DNA from: an uncultured Psychroserpens sp. | Lineage (GTDB): Bacteria > Bacteroidota > Bacteroidia > Flavobacteriales > Flavobacteriaceae | Length of the DNA: 64,000 nt | NCBI RefSeq assembly: GCF_947501425.1 | Contig: NZ_CANMVN010000010.1 | Span: 1 to 64,000 of the forward strand | Direction: 5' to 3' | In this document: in pieces, positions 22,167 through 31,558 of the stretch | Layout of the letters: every line of letters begins with the position of its first letter | How positions within the stretch are numbered: the stretch's first letter is position 1 | Position numbers and translations under genes: made by a program | Notes under the pieces: model-generated | The model's database searches: none | Told to the model about the DNA's origin: nothing | Seen by the model: the letters and a program-made list of their open reading frames with translations, nothing else

Positions 22167-22344
22167 TTACAAGAAATTAATTCTTTAGTCATGTAAAATA
22201 ATGCTAAAATTTATAATTTCTACTAAAGTAATTGAAAAAATCATGCCAATAAAATCAAGTGCTACTAATTTTTTGTTAAACCTTTATTTATAGGAAATTC
22301 AAGCGTGTTTACCTATTTTTGCAAATACAAAATCCAGATACTTT

Positions 22345-23118
22345 ATGTCAGAAAAACCTCTTATTTTAGTCACTAATGATGATGGAATTACAGCACCAGG
22401 TGTTAGAACTTTGATCGATGTGATGAAAACAATTGGAGATGTTGTAGTTGTTGCTCCTGATAGTCCGCAAAGTGGTATGGGACATGCTATAACGATAAAC
22501 TCCACACTTCATCTTGATAAAGTGAGTAATAACAATATAGAAGAATATAGTTGTTCAGGTACACCTGCCGACTGTGTTAAATTAGGAATAAGACAAATAC
22601 TAAAAAGACGTCCGGATCTTTGTGTATCTGGTATTAACCATGGCTCTAACTCATCAATTAATGTGATTTATTCAGGTACTATGAGTGCAGCTATTGAAGC
22701 TGGTATTGAAGGTATTCCTGCTATTGGATTTTCCTTATGTGATTACAATTGGAGTGCTAATTTTGACCATTGCAAATCATATGTAAAAGCTATAGCTGAA
22801 AATGTCTTAAAACATGGATTAGATCATGGCACTGTTTTAAATGTTAACTTTCCTAACCTAGAGAAGAGAGATATTAAAGGTGTTAAAATCTGTAGACAAG
22901 CTAAAGCAAATTGGGAGGAAGAGTTTGATAAACGACAAAACCCTTATGGGAAAGATTATTACTGGCTGACAGGTAAATTTGTCAATTTAGACCAGGGCGA
23001 AGATACTGATGAATGGGCACTTGCTAATGGTTATGTATCTTTAGTTCCTATTCAGTTTGATCTCACAGCGCACCATAGTATACAAAATTTAAACACTTGG
23101 GATTTTAATGAAAAATAA
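22345..23118 (+). CDS. surE: 5'/3'-nucleotidase SurE
   Basis: ILVTNDDGITAPGVRTL; VVAPDSPQSGMGHAIT; SGTPADCVKLG. Confidence 0.97.
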   Translation: MSEKPLILVTNDDGITAPGVRTLIDVMKTIGDVVVVAPDSPQSGMGHAITINSTLHLDKVSNNNIEEYSCSGTPADCVKLGIRQILKRRPDLCVSGINHGSNSSINVIYSGTMSAAIEAGIEGIPAIGFSLCDYNWSANFDHCKSYVKAIAENVLKHGLDHGTVLNVNFPNLEKRDIKGVKICRQAKANWEEEFDKRQNPYGKDYYWLTGKFVNLDQGEDTDEWALANGYVSLVPIQFDLTAHHSIQNLNTWDFNEK

Positions 23119-23392
23119 AGATTTAATAATTGGTCTAGTTGTTGGGATATTAGCTAGTGCTCTAGGTTTATTTATAGTACTGCTCATATTTGGTAAAGGA
23201 AACTCTATAGCAGATTCATTAGAAGTCTCCATTAATAGTGGTGTTTTTACTAAATTAATGAGTATGGGAGCGATTTTGAATTTGGGAGCTTTCTTCCTAT
23301 TTATAAAAAGAAATGAAGATCGAAAAGCCAAAGGAGTTCTTATCGCAACAATTATTGTGGCTGTTCTCACCATAATCGTTAGATTTGCTTAA
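23108..23392 (+). CDS. Small two/three-TM membrane protein, unknown function
   Basis: ATG overlaps the 3' end of surE; hydrophobic segments. Confidence 0.75.
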   Translation: MKNKDLIIGLVVGILASALGLFIVLLIFGKGNSIADSLEVSINSGVFTKLMSMGAILNLGAFFLFIKRNEDRKAKGVLIATIIVAVLTIIVRFA

Positions 23393-23415
23393 CCCTTAAT
23401 GGGCAAATTATTGAA

Positions 23416-24525
23416 ATGAAATATTACATCATAGCTGGCGAGGCCTCTGGAGACTTACATGGTTCCAATTTGATGAAAGCATTACAAAAAGAAGATGGTA
23501 ATGCCGATTTCAGATTTTGGGGAGGCGACCTTATGCAAGCTGTTGGTGGCACTCTGGTAAAACACTATAAAGAACGCTCTTTTATGGGTTTTGCTGAAGT
23601 CATCCTTAATCTCAGGAAGATACTCGGACTTATAAAATTTTGTAAAGATGATATAGATGACTTTAAGCCTGATGTTATCATTTTTATTGACAACTCCGGA
23701 TTTAACCTTCGTATTGCGAAGTGGGCAAAAGAACAAGGCTATAGAACACATTATTATATTTCACCTCAGGTTTGGGCGTCAAGAGCAGGTCGCGTTGAAA
23801 AAATCAAGCGCGATATTGATGCCATGTATGTTATACTTCCTTTTGAAAAGGAATTTTATAACAAGTACGACTATAATGTCAATTTTGTGGGCCATCCCCT
23901 TATAGATGCCATTGCTGATAGAAATCAGGTTGACGAACATAGTTTTAGAAAAGATCATAAGCTTAGTGACAAACCTATAATAGCCCTTCTGCCTGGAAGT
24001 CGTAAACAAGAAATCACAAAAATGCTAGGTGTGATGTTGAGTTTGGTTGATGATTTTCCTGATTATCAATTTGTAATTGCAGGTGCTCCAAGTCAGGATT
24101 TTAGTTTTTATAAACCTTTTATCAAACAGGATAATGTGGCTTTTATTTCAAATAAAACCTATGATTTGCTTAGCGTATCTACCGCTGCCTTGGTAACTTC
24201 AGGAACTGCAACATTAGAAACAGCCTTATTTAAAGTTCCTCAAGTAGTTTGCTATAAGGCTAATGCAATTTCATATCAAATTGCTAAACGTATTATTACA
24301 TTGAAATTTATTTCATTAGTTAACCTCATCATGGATCGTGAAGTTGTTACCGAATTAATTCAAGGTGACCTCAACAAAAAGCGTCTTAAAAAAGAACTCA
24401 ATCGTATTCTAGATGAAGACCATCGTATCCAATTTTTTATTGACTATTACGATCTAGAAAAAAAATTAGGTGGAAAAGGTGCCAGTGAGAAAGCTGCTAA
24501 ATTGATTTTTGAAAGTTGTAAATAA
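23416..24525 (+). CDS. lpxB: Lipid-A-disaccharide synthase
   Basis: YYIIAGEASGDLHGSNLMKAL; YISPQVWASRAGRVEKIK; LLPGSRKQEI. Confidence 0.97.
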   Translation: MKYYIIAGEASGDLHGSNLMKALQKEDGNADFRFWGGDLMQAVGGTLVKHYKERSFMGFAEVILNLRKILGLIKFCKDDIDDFKPDVIIFIDNSGFNLRIAKWAKEQGYRTHYYISPQVWASRAGRVEKIKRDIDAMYVILPFEKEFYNKYDYNVNFVGHPLIDAIADRNQVDEHSFRKDHKLSDKPIIALLPGSRKQEITKMLGVMLSLVDDFPDYQFVIAGAPSQDFSFYKPFIKQDNVAFISNKTYDLLSVSTAALVTSGTATLETALFKVPQVVCYKANAISYQIAKRIITLKFISLVNLIMDREVVTELIQGDLNKKRLKKELNRILDEDHRIQFFIDYYDLEKKLGGKGASEKAAKLIFESCK

Positions 24526-24600
24526 GATTGTTGAAAACACATATGCCATCCTAAAATCAAACAAAAAGAATTATATATTTTTAGGCATTATTTACAATTC

Positions 24601-25116
24601 ATGAAAAAAATCATCCTACTTATTGCGCTTTGCTTCTGCTTTACTAATTGCAAATCGTCTAAACGTATTGTTACAAAAAAACCTAGAACTACCAATAAGA
24701 CTGAAAGGTCAACGACTCCTGTATTAGCTTCCGCAGAGGTGAAGAACATCATTGATTACGCTAAAACTTTTGAAGGGACGCGCTACAAATATGGAGGCAC
24801 AACCAAAAGAGGAATGGACTGTTCTGGTCTTGTAGTCACTGCTTTTAAAAAAGAAGATATCATATTACCTCGAACAACAGCAGATTTATCAAAACGTGGT
24901 GAATGGATTGACGTTAAGGATGTTCAAGAAGGTGACTTACTGTTTTTTGCAACTAAGAAAAATAGTAGAAAAATTAATCATGTAGGTATTGTTACTCAAA
25001 GCAGACCAGGTTATGTTGAGTTTATACACTCTACCACGAGCAGAGGCGTGATTACTTCTAAATTATCAGAGCGCTACTGGTATTTAGCCTATGTTCAAGC
25101 AAGACGAGTGATGTAG
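24601..25116 (+). CDS. NlpC/P60 (C40) lipoprotein peptidase
   Basis: Lipobox-like FCFTNC; YKYGGTTKRGMDCSGLV; INHVGIV; FIHST. Confidence 0.95.
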   Translation: MKKIILLIALCFCFTNCKSSKRIVTKKPRTTNKTERSTTPVLASAEVKNIIDYAKTFEGTRYKYGGTTKRGMDCSGLVVTAFKKEDIILPRTTADLSKRGEWIDVKDVQEGDLLFFATKKNSRKINHVGIVTQSRPGYVEFIHSTTSRGVITSKLSERYWYLAYVQARRVM

Positions 25117-25155
25117 TTTATTTTCTATATATAGAATATTTACTATATTGAGTGT

Positions 25156-27195
25156 GTGAAACCACTCAATACGATAATAATAAATTTTACATTGTTCCTA
25201 ACATTAGGGATTACTCTGGCGTATGGACTGAAAATCCATTTCACCCTTTCATTCTTTGGTGTACTGTCTGGATTTTTATTGCTTTCCGTTTTTTATTTTA
25301 TTCCTAAACGGCAATTTCAAAACCGCATCTGGTTTGGCTTTGCTGCATATATATCAATGATAGGTTTAGGAATATTTACCTATACTATTCACGATCAAAA
25401 AAATAGCTCAAAACACTACTCTAAAGTTTCCGATCTAAAAAAAGGGACAGCTAACGCCATTACATTTAAGATTAGAGAGCGCTTAAAACCAAGTGCTTAT
25501 TACGATAAGTATATCATAGATCTGATCAAAGTTGATGATGAATCTGTAATTGGCAAATCATTACTAAATATCAAAAAAGATACGATACAAAACAACTATA
25601 ATATTGACGATGTGCTTTTGATATATTCAGAATTCAAAATCATACCCAATCTGTTAAATCCAAACCAATTTAACTACAAAGCTTACTTAGAGAAACAATA
25701 TATCTATCATCAATTAGTTGTAGATGAACATTCGATATTAACGTTAAGATCTCAGCAAAATTCCTTATTTGGTTATGCCGAACGATTTCGTCAAAAGATC
25801 AATAGGAAATTAAAAACCTACAGTTTTAAGTCTGATGAATTGTCCATCATCAATGCACTATTGCTTGGTCAACGACAAGACATGGATCAAAGCGTGTACA
25901 ATAGTTATGCTAATGCAGGAGCAATTCACATATTAGCCGTTTCGGGTTTACACGTTGGTATTATCCTTTTCATTTTAAACGTCATCCTTAAACCCATTGA
26001 ACATATTAAACATGGTAGAACAATTAAAATCACCAGTATTTTATTACTGCTATGGAGCTTTGCAATTATAGCAGGATTATCTGCCTCTGTTACAAGAGCT
26101 GTTACCATGTTCAGCGTTGTAGCCATCGCGATAAATTTGAAACGAACTACAAATATTTACAATACACTAGCCATTTCAGTATTTATTCTTCTACTCTTCA
26201 AACCCATGTTCTTATTTGATGTTGGTTTTCAAATGAGTTATCTGGCAGTTCTTTCCATTGTATCAATACAACCTTTAATTTATAAACTATGGCGACCAAA
26301 ATGGCGGATTACCAATTATTTCTGGCAGATCCTTACGGTTACTATTGCAGCACAAATGGGAGTTGTTCCTATAAGTTTATATTACTTTCACCAATTTCCC
26401 GGTTTATTCTTTGTATCTAATTTAGCAATTATACCTTTTCTCGGATTGATATTAGGCTTTGGAATAATCGTTATTGTTTTAGCATTATTTGATATACTTC
26501 CTTCAGCAATAGCAGATACCTACGGAACTATTATTGGTGGGATGAATGATTTAGTCTCTTGGGTATCTGAACAGGAGCAATTCCTATTTCGCAATATTTC
26601 TTTTGAACTTCCACAACTTATATCATGTTATCTCTTAGTGTTAGCTTTTACATTACTGTGGAAAGCACCAAATTATAAACGCCTCATGTTTTTACTAATT
26701 TCATTGCTATTGACTCAAGGTGCTTGGTTTTATTCAACAAATAAAAACTCTAAAAATACTTTTGTAATTTTTCATAAAAGTAGATATACCATGATTAGTC
26801 AGCAATCAAACTCAACATTGAGAGTATATGACAATCTGGATAGCATTGCTACATTAAATGATAAGGTTATTACAAACTATGATATAGGTCATTTTATAAC
26901 ATCTATTGAACGGGACAGCTTACAATCTGTATACCAATTTCAGAATAAAACCATTTTAGTGATTGATAGTTTAGGAGTTTACAATGTGAAAAGGTTTCAA
27001 CCAGATTATGTATTACTTCGGAATTCACCACAAATCAATATGGAACGTTTAATCGATTCTATTCAACCACAACTCATCATTGCTGATGGGAGTAATTATA
27101 AATCTTATGTAAACCGATGGAAAGCAACATGTACAAAACGAAAACTCCCTTTTCATCATACAGGTGAAAAGGGAGCTTTTATTTTAAATAAGTAA
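25156..27195 (+). CDS. comEC: ComEC/Rec2-type DNA uptake channel protein
   Basis: AGAIHILAVSGLHVGIIL competence domain; polytopic. Confidence 0.93.
   Translation: MKPLNTIIINFTLFLTLGITLAYGLKIHFTLSFFGVLSGFLLLSVFYFIPKRQFQNRIWFGFAAYISMIGLGIFTYTIHDQKNSSKHYSKVSDLKKGTANAITFKIRERLKPSAYYDKYIIDLIKVDDESVIGKSLLNIKKDTIQNNYNIDDVLLIYSEFKIIPNLLNPNQFNYKAYLEKQYIYHQLVVDEHSILTLRSQQNSLFGYAERFRQKINRKLKTYSFKSDELSIINALLLGQRQDMDQSVYNSYANAGAIHILAVSGLHVGIILFILNVILKPIEHIKHGRTIKITSILLLLWSFAIIAGLSASVTRAVTMFSVVAIAINLKRTTNIYNTLAISVFILLLFKPMFLFDVGFQMSYLAVLSIVSIQPLIYKLWRPKWRITNYFWQILTVTIAAQMGVVPISLYYFHQFPGLFFVSNLAIIPFLGLILGFGIIVIVLALFDILPSAIADTYGTIIGGMNDLVSWVSEQEQFLFRNISFELPQLISCYLLVLAFTLLWKAPNYKRLMFLLISLLLTQGAWFYSTNKNSKNTFVIFHKSRYTMISQQSNSTLRVYDNLDSIATLNDKVITNYDIGHFITSIERDSLQSVYQFQNKTILVIDSLGVYNVKRFQPDYVLLRNSPQINMERLIDSIQPQLIIADGSNYKSYVNRWKATCTKRKLPFHHTGEKGAFILNK
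27145..27180. terminator. Hairpin terminator lying inside the 3' end of comEC
   Basis: CTCCCTTTTCA-N-TGAAAAGGGAG followed by CTTTTATTTT. Confidence 0.6.
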
Positions 27196-27199
27196 GTAA

Positions 27200-27754
27200 T
27201 TACTCTTGAAATTCTGCTTTAAAAGCCTTGTAATAGGTATTAAATTCTTCTTGCGTTTTGATGTTCTTATAGTCATCAGTATGGAACAACTTCAAATACA
27301 ACTCTATTTGTTGTGGTCTCATATAGCCGCTGATAGGTTGAATCACTTTGCCTTCTTCATTAAAATAAACGATAGTAGGATAAGCCCTCACACCTAGTGC
27401 GCGTGTTAATTCATGTGCACTATTACGACGATTTTTCAATTCTTCTTTATAATTAGCATTTTTATATGCTTTTCCATTGTAATTGACAACGGAGTTTCCT
27501 TCGCCGTTAAATTTTACCGCATAGTAATTCTTATTGATATACTCAACAACATCCTTATTGTGAAATGTGTTTTTATCTAACATCTTACATGGACCACACC
27601 AATTGGTATAAACATCCATCATTATTTTCTTTGGATTTTTCTTTTGAGCCGCTAAAGCTTCTTCAAAGGACATCCAATTAATTTCCTGAACCTGGGCTAA
27701 AGCAAATGTTGATGACATCAACACTACTGCTAATAATAATACTCGTTTTCTCAT
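27200..27754 (-). CDS. Thioredoxin-fold periplasmic protein (start moved to MRKRVLLLAVV signal peptide)
   Basis: DVYTNWCGPCKMLDKNTF CxxC; signal peptide ending FALAQ. Confidence 0.9.
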   Translation of the reverse strand: MRKRVLLLAVVLMSSTFALAQVQEINWMSFEEALAAQKKNPKKIMMDVYTNWCGPCKMLDKNTFHNKDVVEYINKNYYAVKFNGEGNSVVNYNGKAYKNANYKEELKNRRNSAHELTRALGVRAYPTIVYFNEEGKVIQPISGYMRPQQIELYLKLFHTDDYKNIKTQEEFNTYYKAFKAEFQE

Positions 27755-27791
27755 AACTTGATTTGTTGCAAAAGGTATACCGAACTTACAA

Positions 27792-27817
27792 AAAATGCTC
27801 CTAATTAGGAGCATTTT
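27792..27817 (-). terminator. Perfect palindromic hairpin downstream of the POT gene
   Basis: AAAATGCTCCTAATTAGGAGCATTTT. Confidence 0.65.
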
Positions 27818-27842
27818 GGGTTATTTTAACGATTTTATTCGA

Positions 27843-29627
27843 TTAACGAACATTATGCATTAACTTCTTAAGTAATGGATTTAAAAGTATTGAAAGAATT
27901 CCTACACCTATAGGAATTAGGGTAAAAATCAAGAAGAACGTCCCTAAAGAATACTCTTCTGATATTTTATCTATCATCCCTCCCATTTTTCCAGCAGCCT
28001 TTTGACCAACAGCAATAGCTAAGTACCAAACTCCAAACATAAATCCAATCATTCTCGCAGGCACTAGTTTACTCAAATAAGAGAGTCCAACTGGCGATAT
28101 ACACAACTCTCCCATAGTGTGCAATAAATATGCAAGTACAAGGAATATCATACTCACCGATGCTGTTTTTGCACCTGATGGGATTTCAGAAGCGCCATAA
28201 GACAATATAGCAAATCCTAAACCTAATAATATAAGTCCAATTCCATATTTCATCGCAGCACTAGGATTGTATTTGCTTTCCCACCATTTAGAAAATAGAG
28301 GTGCTAGTGTGATTATGAAAAATGAATTTAATATAGCGAACCAAGAAGCTTCAACTTCTGTAACATCAGCTGAAAGTTTAACATACAATCTGTAAATCAC
28401 CAACACCCACAGACCAAGAAAAGCAATTGCCAAAATAATATTTGACAGACCAATTCTTGAAAAAGTCTTTTTTGCGAGTAACCAAAGTACCCATGTGATA
28501 ATGATTAAAGGTATTGTAGTTAAAAGAGTATCAACAACACTAAATATGGTACCTGCATTACCTTCTAAGGTACGATCTGTAAAGTCTCCAGCAAATAGGG
28601 CCATAGAACCTAAAGATTGTTCAAAAAACGCAAAGAAAAACACCGTGAATACTCCAAAAATAGACACTGCTATAATACGATCTCTAACAATTGGAATATA
28701 GCGTATTATACGAATGACAAGTAAAATTAAAAACAATAATAACGCAACTAAAACCACTACATTAGTGCCGCTTAAACTTCCTACTTCAAATGGCAAAATA
28801 TTGATGTCTCCTATTTTTTCGATTGGATCATTAAACAAATACAATAAACCGCCAATCGATGATAATACAATCAATACTTTATCAAATAAAGTAAATGGAT
28901 TTAACTTTTCATCTACCTCAGCCTCTTCATGTTCAGCTGGGCTTTCTTCATTTATGTTTTGAGGTAACTCAACCTGATGTACTTTAGATGGTTTTGCACC
29001 AATACTCCCAAATAGGCTACCTGCCAACCAAAATTGCAACATCCCTAACATCATAAAAATTCCAGCCAGTCCAAACCCCCAAGACCAACCATAAGTCTCA
29101 CCTAAATATCCACAAAGTAGCATACCAAAGAACGCACCTGCGTTAACACCCATATAAAAGATGGTATAAGCACCATCTTTTTTAGCCTCTTTACCTTTAT
29201 ACATTTCAGATATAATAGAGGTAATATTAGGCTTAAAAAATCCTGTTCCAATAATCAATAAAGCTAATCCGAGATAAAAAGTAAATGTTGTTTCTAAAGC
29301 CATAGAAGCATGCCCAAGTGTCATAATTATACAACCAATTACTACTGCAATTCTGTAACCAGTTATTTTATCCGCAATCCAACCACCAATAATAGGTGTT
29401 AAATAGAGTAAAGACGCATAGGTTCCAATCAAAGACAAAGCGTTTTCGCTAGACCAATCTAAGCCTGGATTATCTCCTATAAGAGGAGCGGTCAGAAAGT
29501 ATACAAGAAGAATTCGCATTCCGTAGAATGAAAAGCGTTCCCACATTTCAGTAAAAAATAAAACAAACAGTCCGGCTGGATGACCAATGACTTTGTCTTT
29601 AAAAAGATTTTCGATATCTGTATTCAT
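27843..29627 (-). CDS. POT/PTR2 family peptide MFS transporter
   Basis: HPAGLFVLFFTEMWERFSFYGMR; FYMGVNAGAFFGMLLCGYLGE. Confidence 0.95.
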   Translation of the reverse strand: MNTDIENLFKDKVIGHPAGLFVLFFTEMWERFSFYGMRILLVYFLTAPLIGDNPGLDWSSENALSLIGTYASLLYLTPIIGGWIADKITGYRIAVVIGCIIMTLGHASMALETTFTFYLGLALLIIGTGFFKPNITSIISEMYKGKEAKKDGAYTIFYMGVNAGAFFGMLLCGYLGETYGWSWGFGLAGIFMMLGMLQFWLAGSLFGSIGAKPSKVHQVELPQNINEESPAEHEEAEVDEKLNPFTLFDKVLIVLSSIGGLLYLFNDPIEKIGDINILPFEVGSLSGTNVVVLVALLLFLILLVIRIIRYIPIVRDRIIAVSIFGVFTVFFFAFFEQSLGSMALFAGDFTDRTLEGNAGTIFSVVDTLLTTIPLIIITWVLWLLAKKTFSRIGLSNIILAIAFLGLWVLVIYRLYVKLSADVTEVEASWFAILNSFFIITLAPLFSKWWESKYNPSAAMKYGIGLILLGLGFAILSYGASEIPSGAKTASVSMIFLVLAYLLHTMGELCISPVGLSYLSKLVPARMIGFMFGVWYLAIAVGQKAAGKMGGMIDKISEEYSLGTFFLIFTLIPIGVGILSILLNPLLKKLMHNVR

Positions 29628-29704
29628 AGGAAATATATTTAGTTAGAAAAGAGAAGCCCTTATCCTGCTGCAATGAGCATAGCAAGGGCTTATATATGTG
29701 TTTA

Positions 29705-31534
29705 CTAGTCGTTAATACTAGGATCTGCCAATTCATATGGTTCCTGCTCAAGCATTTCATGCTCATGGTCTTCTGCACCGTGAGTTAACTTTTTCAATTT
29801 TTTAAGGAATAAAATTAATAATAACCCAAAAGCAACTGTAAAGATTACCAACCATTTAAACGTAGCATATTCTTGTTCACTCTGCTGCTCTTCAAGTACG
29901 AAAGATACGCCATAGTCTTTCCCATCTCCTTTATTTCCAATAATCTGAGCTTTATCTTTATCTTTTTCGAAAACAAGTTTTGCATGGTATGGATTTGAAG
30001 CAGTCACATTATTCTCGGTTAGAGTAGTCATTAATTCGGCTGTATTTGAATCCTCACCTGAAGACAATTCAAACAACATATTAAGATCTGTGCCTGTTTC
30101 ATATTCTTTAAAAACTACTTTACCATTCTCAGGATATACTTTAGACTTTATGCTAAAGTTTTTGTCTTGATTAATTGGGTAATCATAGATATCAACAATT
30201 TTCTTATCTAAATTCTTGATTTCCATTGAGTCCTTTGACATAAACGGTAACACCTCTTGCTTACTAACAACCATGGTTCCCTCAAAAGGTTCTAACTGAG
30301 CTGATTCACCAATACTACCAGCCAATTTATTTCCAAAACCAGTTGCTGCAAAATATACACCCATCATAATAGATGCATACTTTAAAGGTGCTAGTTTAGT
30401 AATGAATGACAGTGCCACAGGTGATGTACATAGCTCGCCTATAGTATGAAATAAATATGCCAAGAAGATCCATATCATAGCAGCTTTACCGAAGGTTTCT
30501 GCACTAGCTTCTTGAGAGGCAAACATCATAAAAACATAACCTAGTCCCATGATAATTGTACCTACTGCCATTTTAAATAGAGATGACGACTCTCTCCCTT
30601 TCTTCTTCCACCAAATCCAGAATCCTCCAATAACAGTTCCGAATATAATAATGTATCCAGCATTAAGAGATTGAAATACAGCAGCTGGAATTTCTGCAAG
30701 CGAACTCCAACCCGTTGTTCTGTCTACTTTTGCATCTGTGTAAAGATTCATCAATCCTCCTGCTTGTTCGAAAGCTCCCCAAAACACAACAACTATCAAG
30801 AAAGATATGAGTAATACAACAACACGATCTTTTTCAATTGTATTAAGTGGTCTTTTTGCTGCCAGACGTTCTTCCTCAGAAGCTTCACTACCTCCAGTGA
30901 ACTCACCAACACCTTTTAAGAATTTTTGTCCCCAAATAAATACAATTTGACCAAGCACCATTCCTATTCCTGCTAATCCAAATCCATAGTGCCAACCATA
31001 ATAATAAGCTACCAGACCCACAGTAATACTGGCTAAGAATGCACCAATATTAATTCCTATATAGAATATGGTGAAACCACTATCACGACGAATATCGCCC
31101 TCTTTATAAAGCCCACCTACCATAGTAGATATATTTGGTTTTAGACCACCAACACCCAAGATAATTAAAATTAATCCGGTGAAAAACGCCCAGTTTTGAG
31201 GAATAGCTAGTATTCCGTGTCCGAAACAAAGCAATAGTCCTCCAAGCATTACAGTTTTCTTTTGTCCTAAAAACTTATCAGCAATCCATCCACCAGGAAT
31301 AGAAGCTACATATACCAACATTGTATACCATCCATATAACCAAATGGCATCCTTATTGCTCCAGCCCAGACCTGGATCAATTGCAGTGGCAGAAGTTGCC
31401 ATGTATAGTACTAATATTCCACGCATTCCATAGTAAGAAAAACGCTCCCACATTTCAGTAAAGAATAGTACAAAAAGACCTACTGGATGTCCAAATAGCT
31501 CTTTACGATTTTGATTAACTGTTGCTGTTGACAT
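29705..31534 (-). CDS. POT/PTR2 family peptide MFS transporter with about 130-aa extramembrane insert
   Basis: HPVGLFVLFFTEMWERFSYYGMRGILVLYM; FYIGINIGAFLASITVG; hydrophilic insert before the last TM. Confidence 0.95.
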   Translation of the reverse strand: MSTATVNQNRKELFGHPVGLFVLFFTEMWERFSYYGMRGILVLYMATSATAIDPGLGWSNKDAIWLYGWYTMLVYVASIPGGWIADKFLGQKKTVMLGGLLLCFGHGILAIPQNWAFFTGLILIILGVGGLKPNISTMVGGLYKEGDIRRDSGFTIFYIGINIGAFLASITVGLVAYYYGWHYGFGLAGIGMVLGQIVFIWGQKFLKGVGEFTGGSEASEEERLAAKRPLNTIEKDRVVVLLISFLIVVVFWGAFEQAGGLMNLYTDAKVDRTTGWSSLAEIPAAVFQSLNAGYIIIFGTVIGGFWIWWKKKGRESSSLFKMAVGTIIMGLGYVFMMFASQEASAETFGKAAMIWIFLAYLFHTIGELCTSPVALSFITKLAPLKYASIMMGVYFAATGFGNKLAGSIGESAQLEPFEGTMVVSKQEVLPFMSKDSMEIKNLDKKIVDIYDYPINQDKNFSIKSKVYPENGKVVFKEYETGTDLNMLFELSSGEDSNTAELMTTLTENNVTASNPYHAKLVFEKDKDKAQIIGNKGDGKDYGVSFVLEEQQSEQEYATFKWLVIFTVAFGLLLILFLKKLKKLTHGAEDHEHEMLEQEPYELADPSIND

Positions 31535-31558
31535 ATATTTATGATTATTAGTTAGTTT

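Noticed and set aside
22314-22321. TATTTTTG upstream of surE as a promoter
   Set aside because: Matches the -7 element but no -33 TTTG at proper spacing was found, so not listed as a feature.
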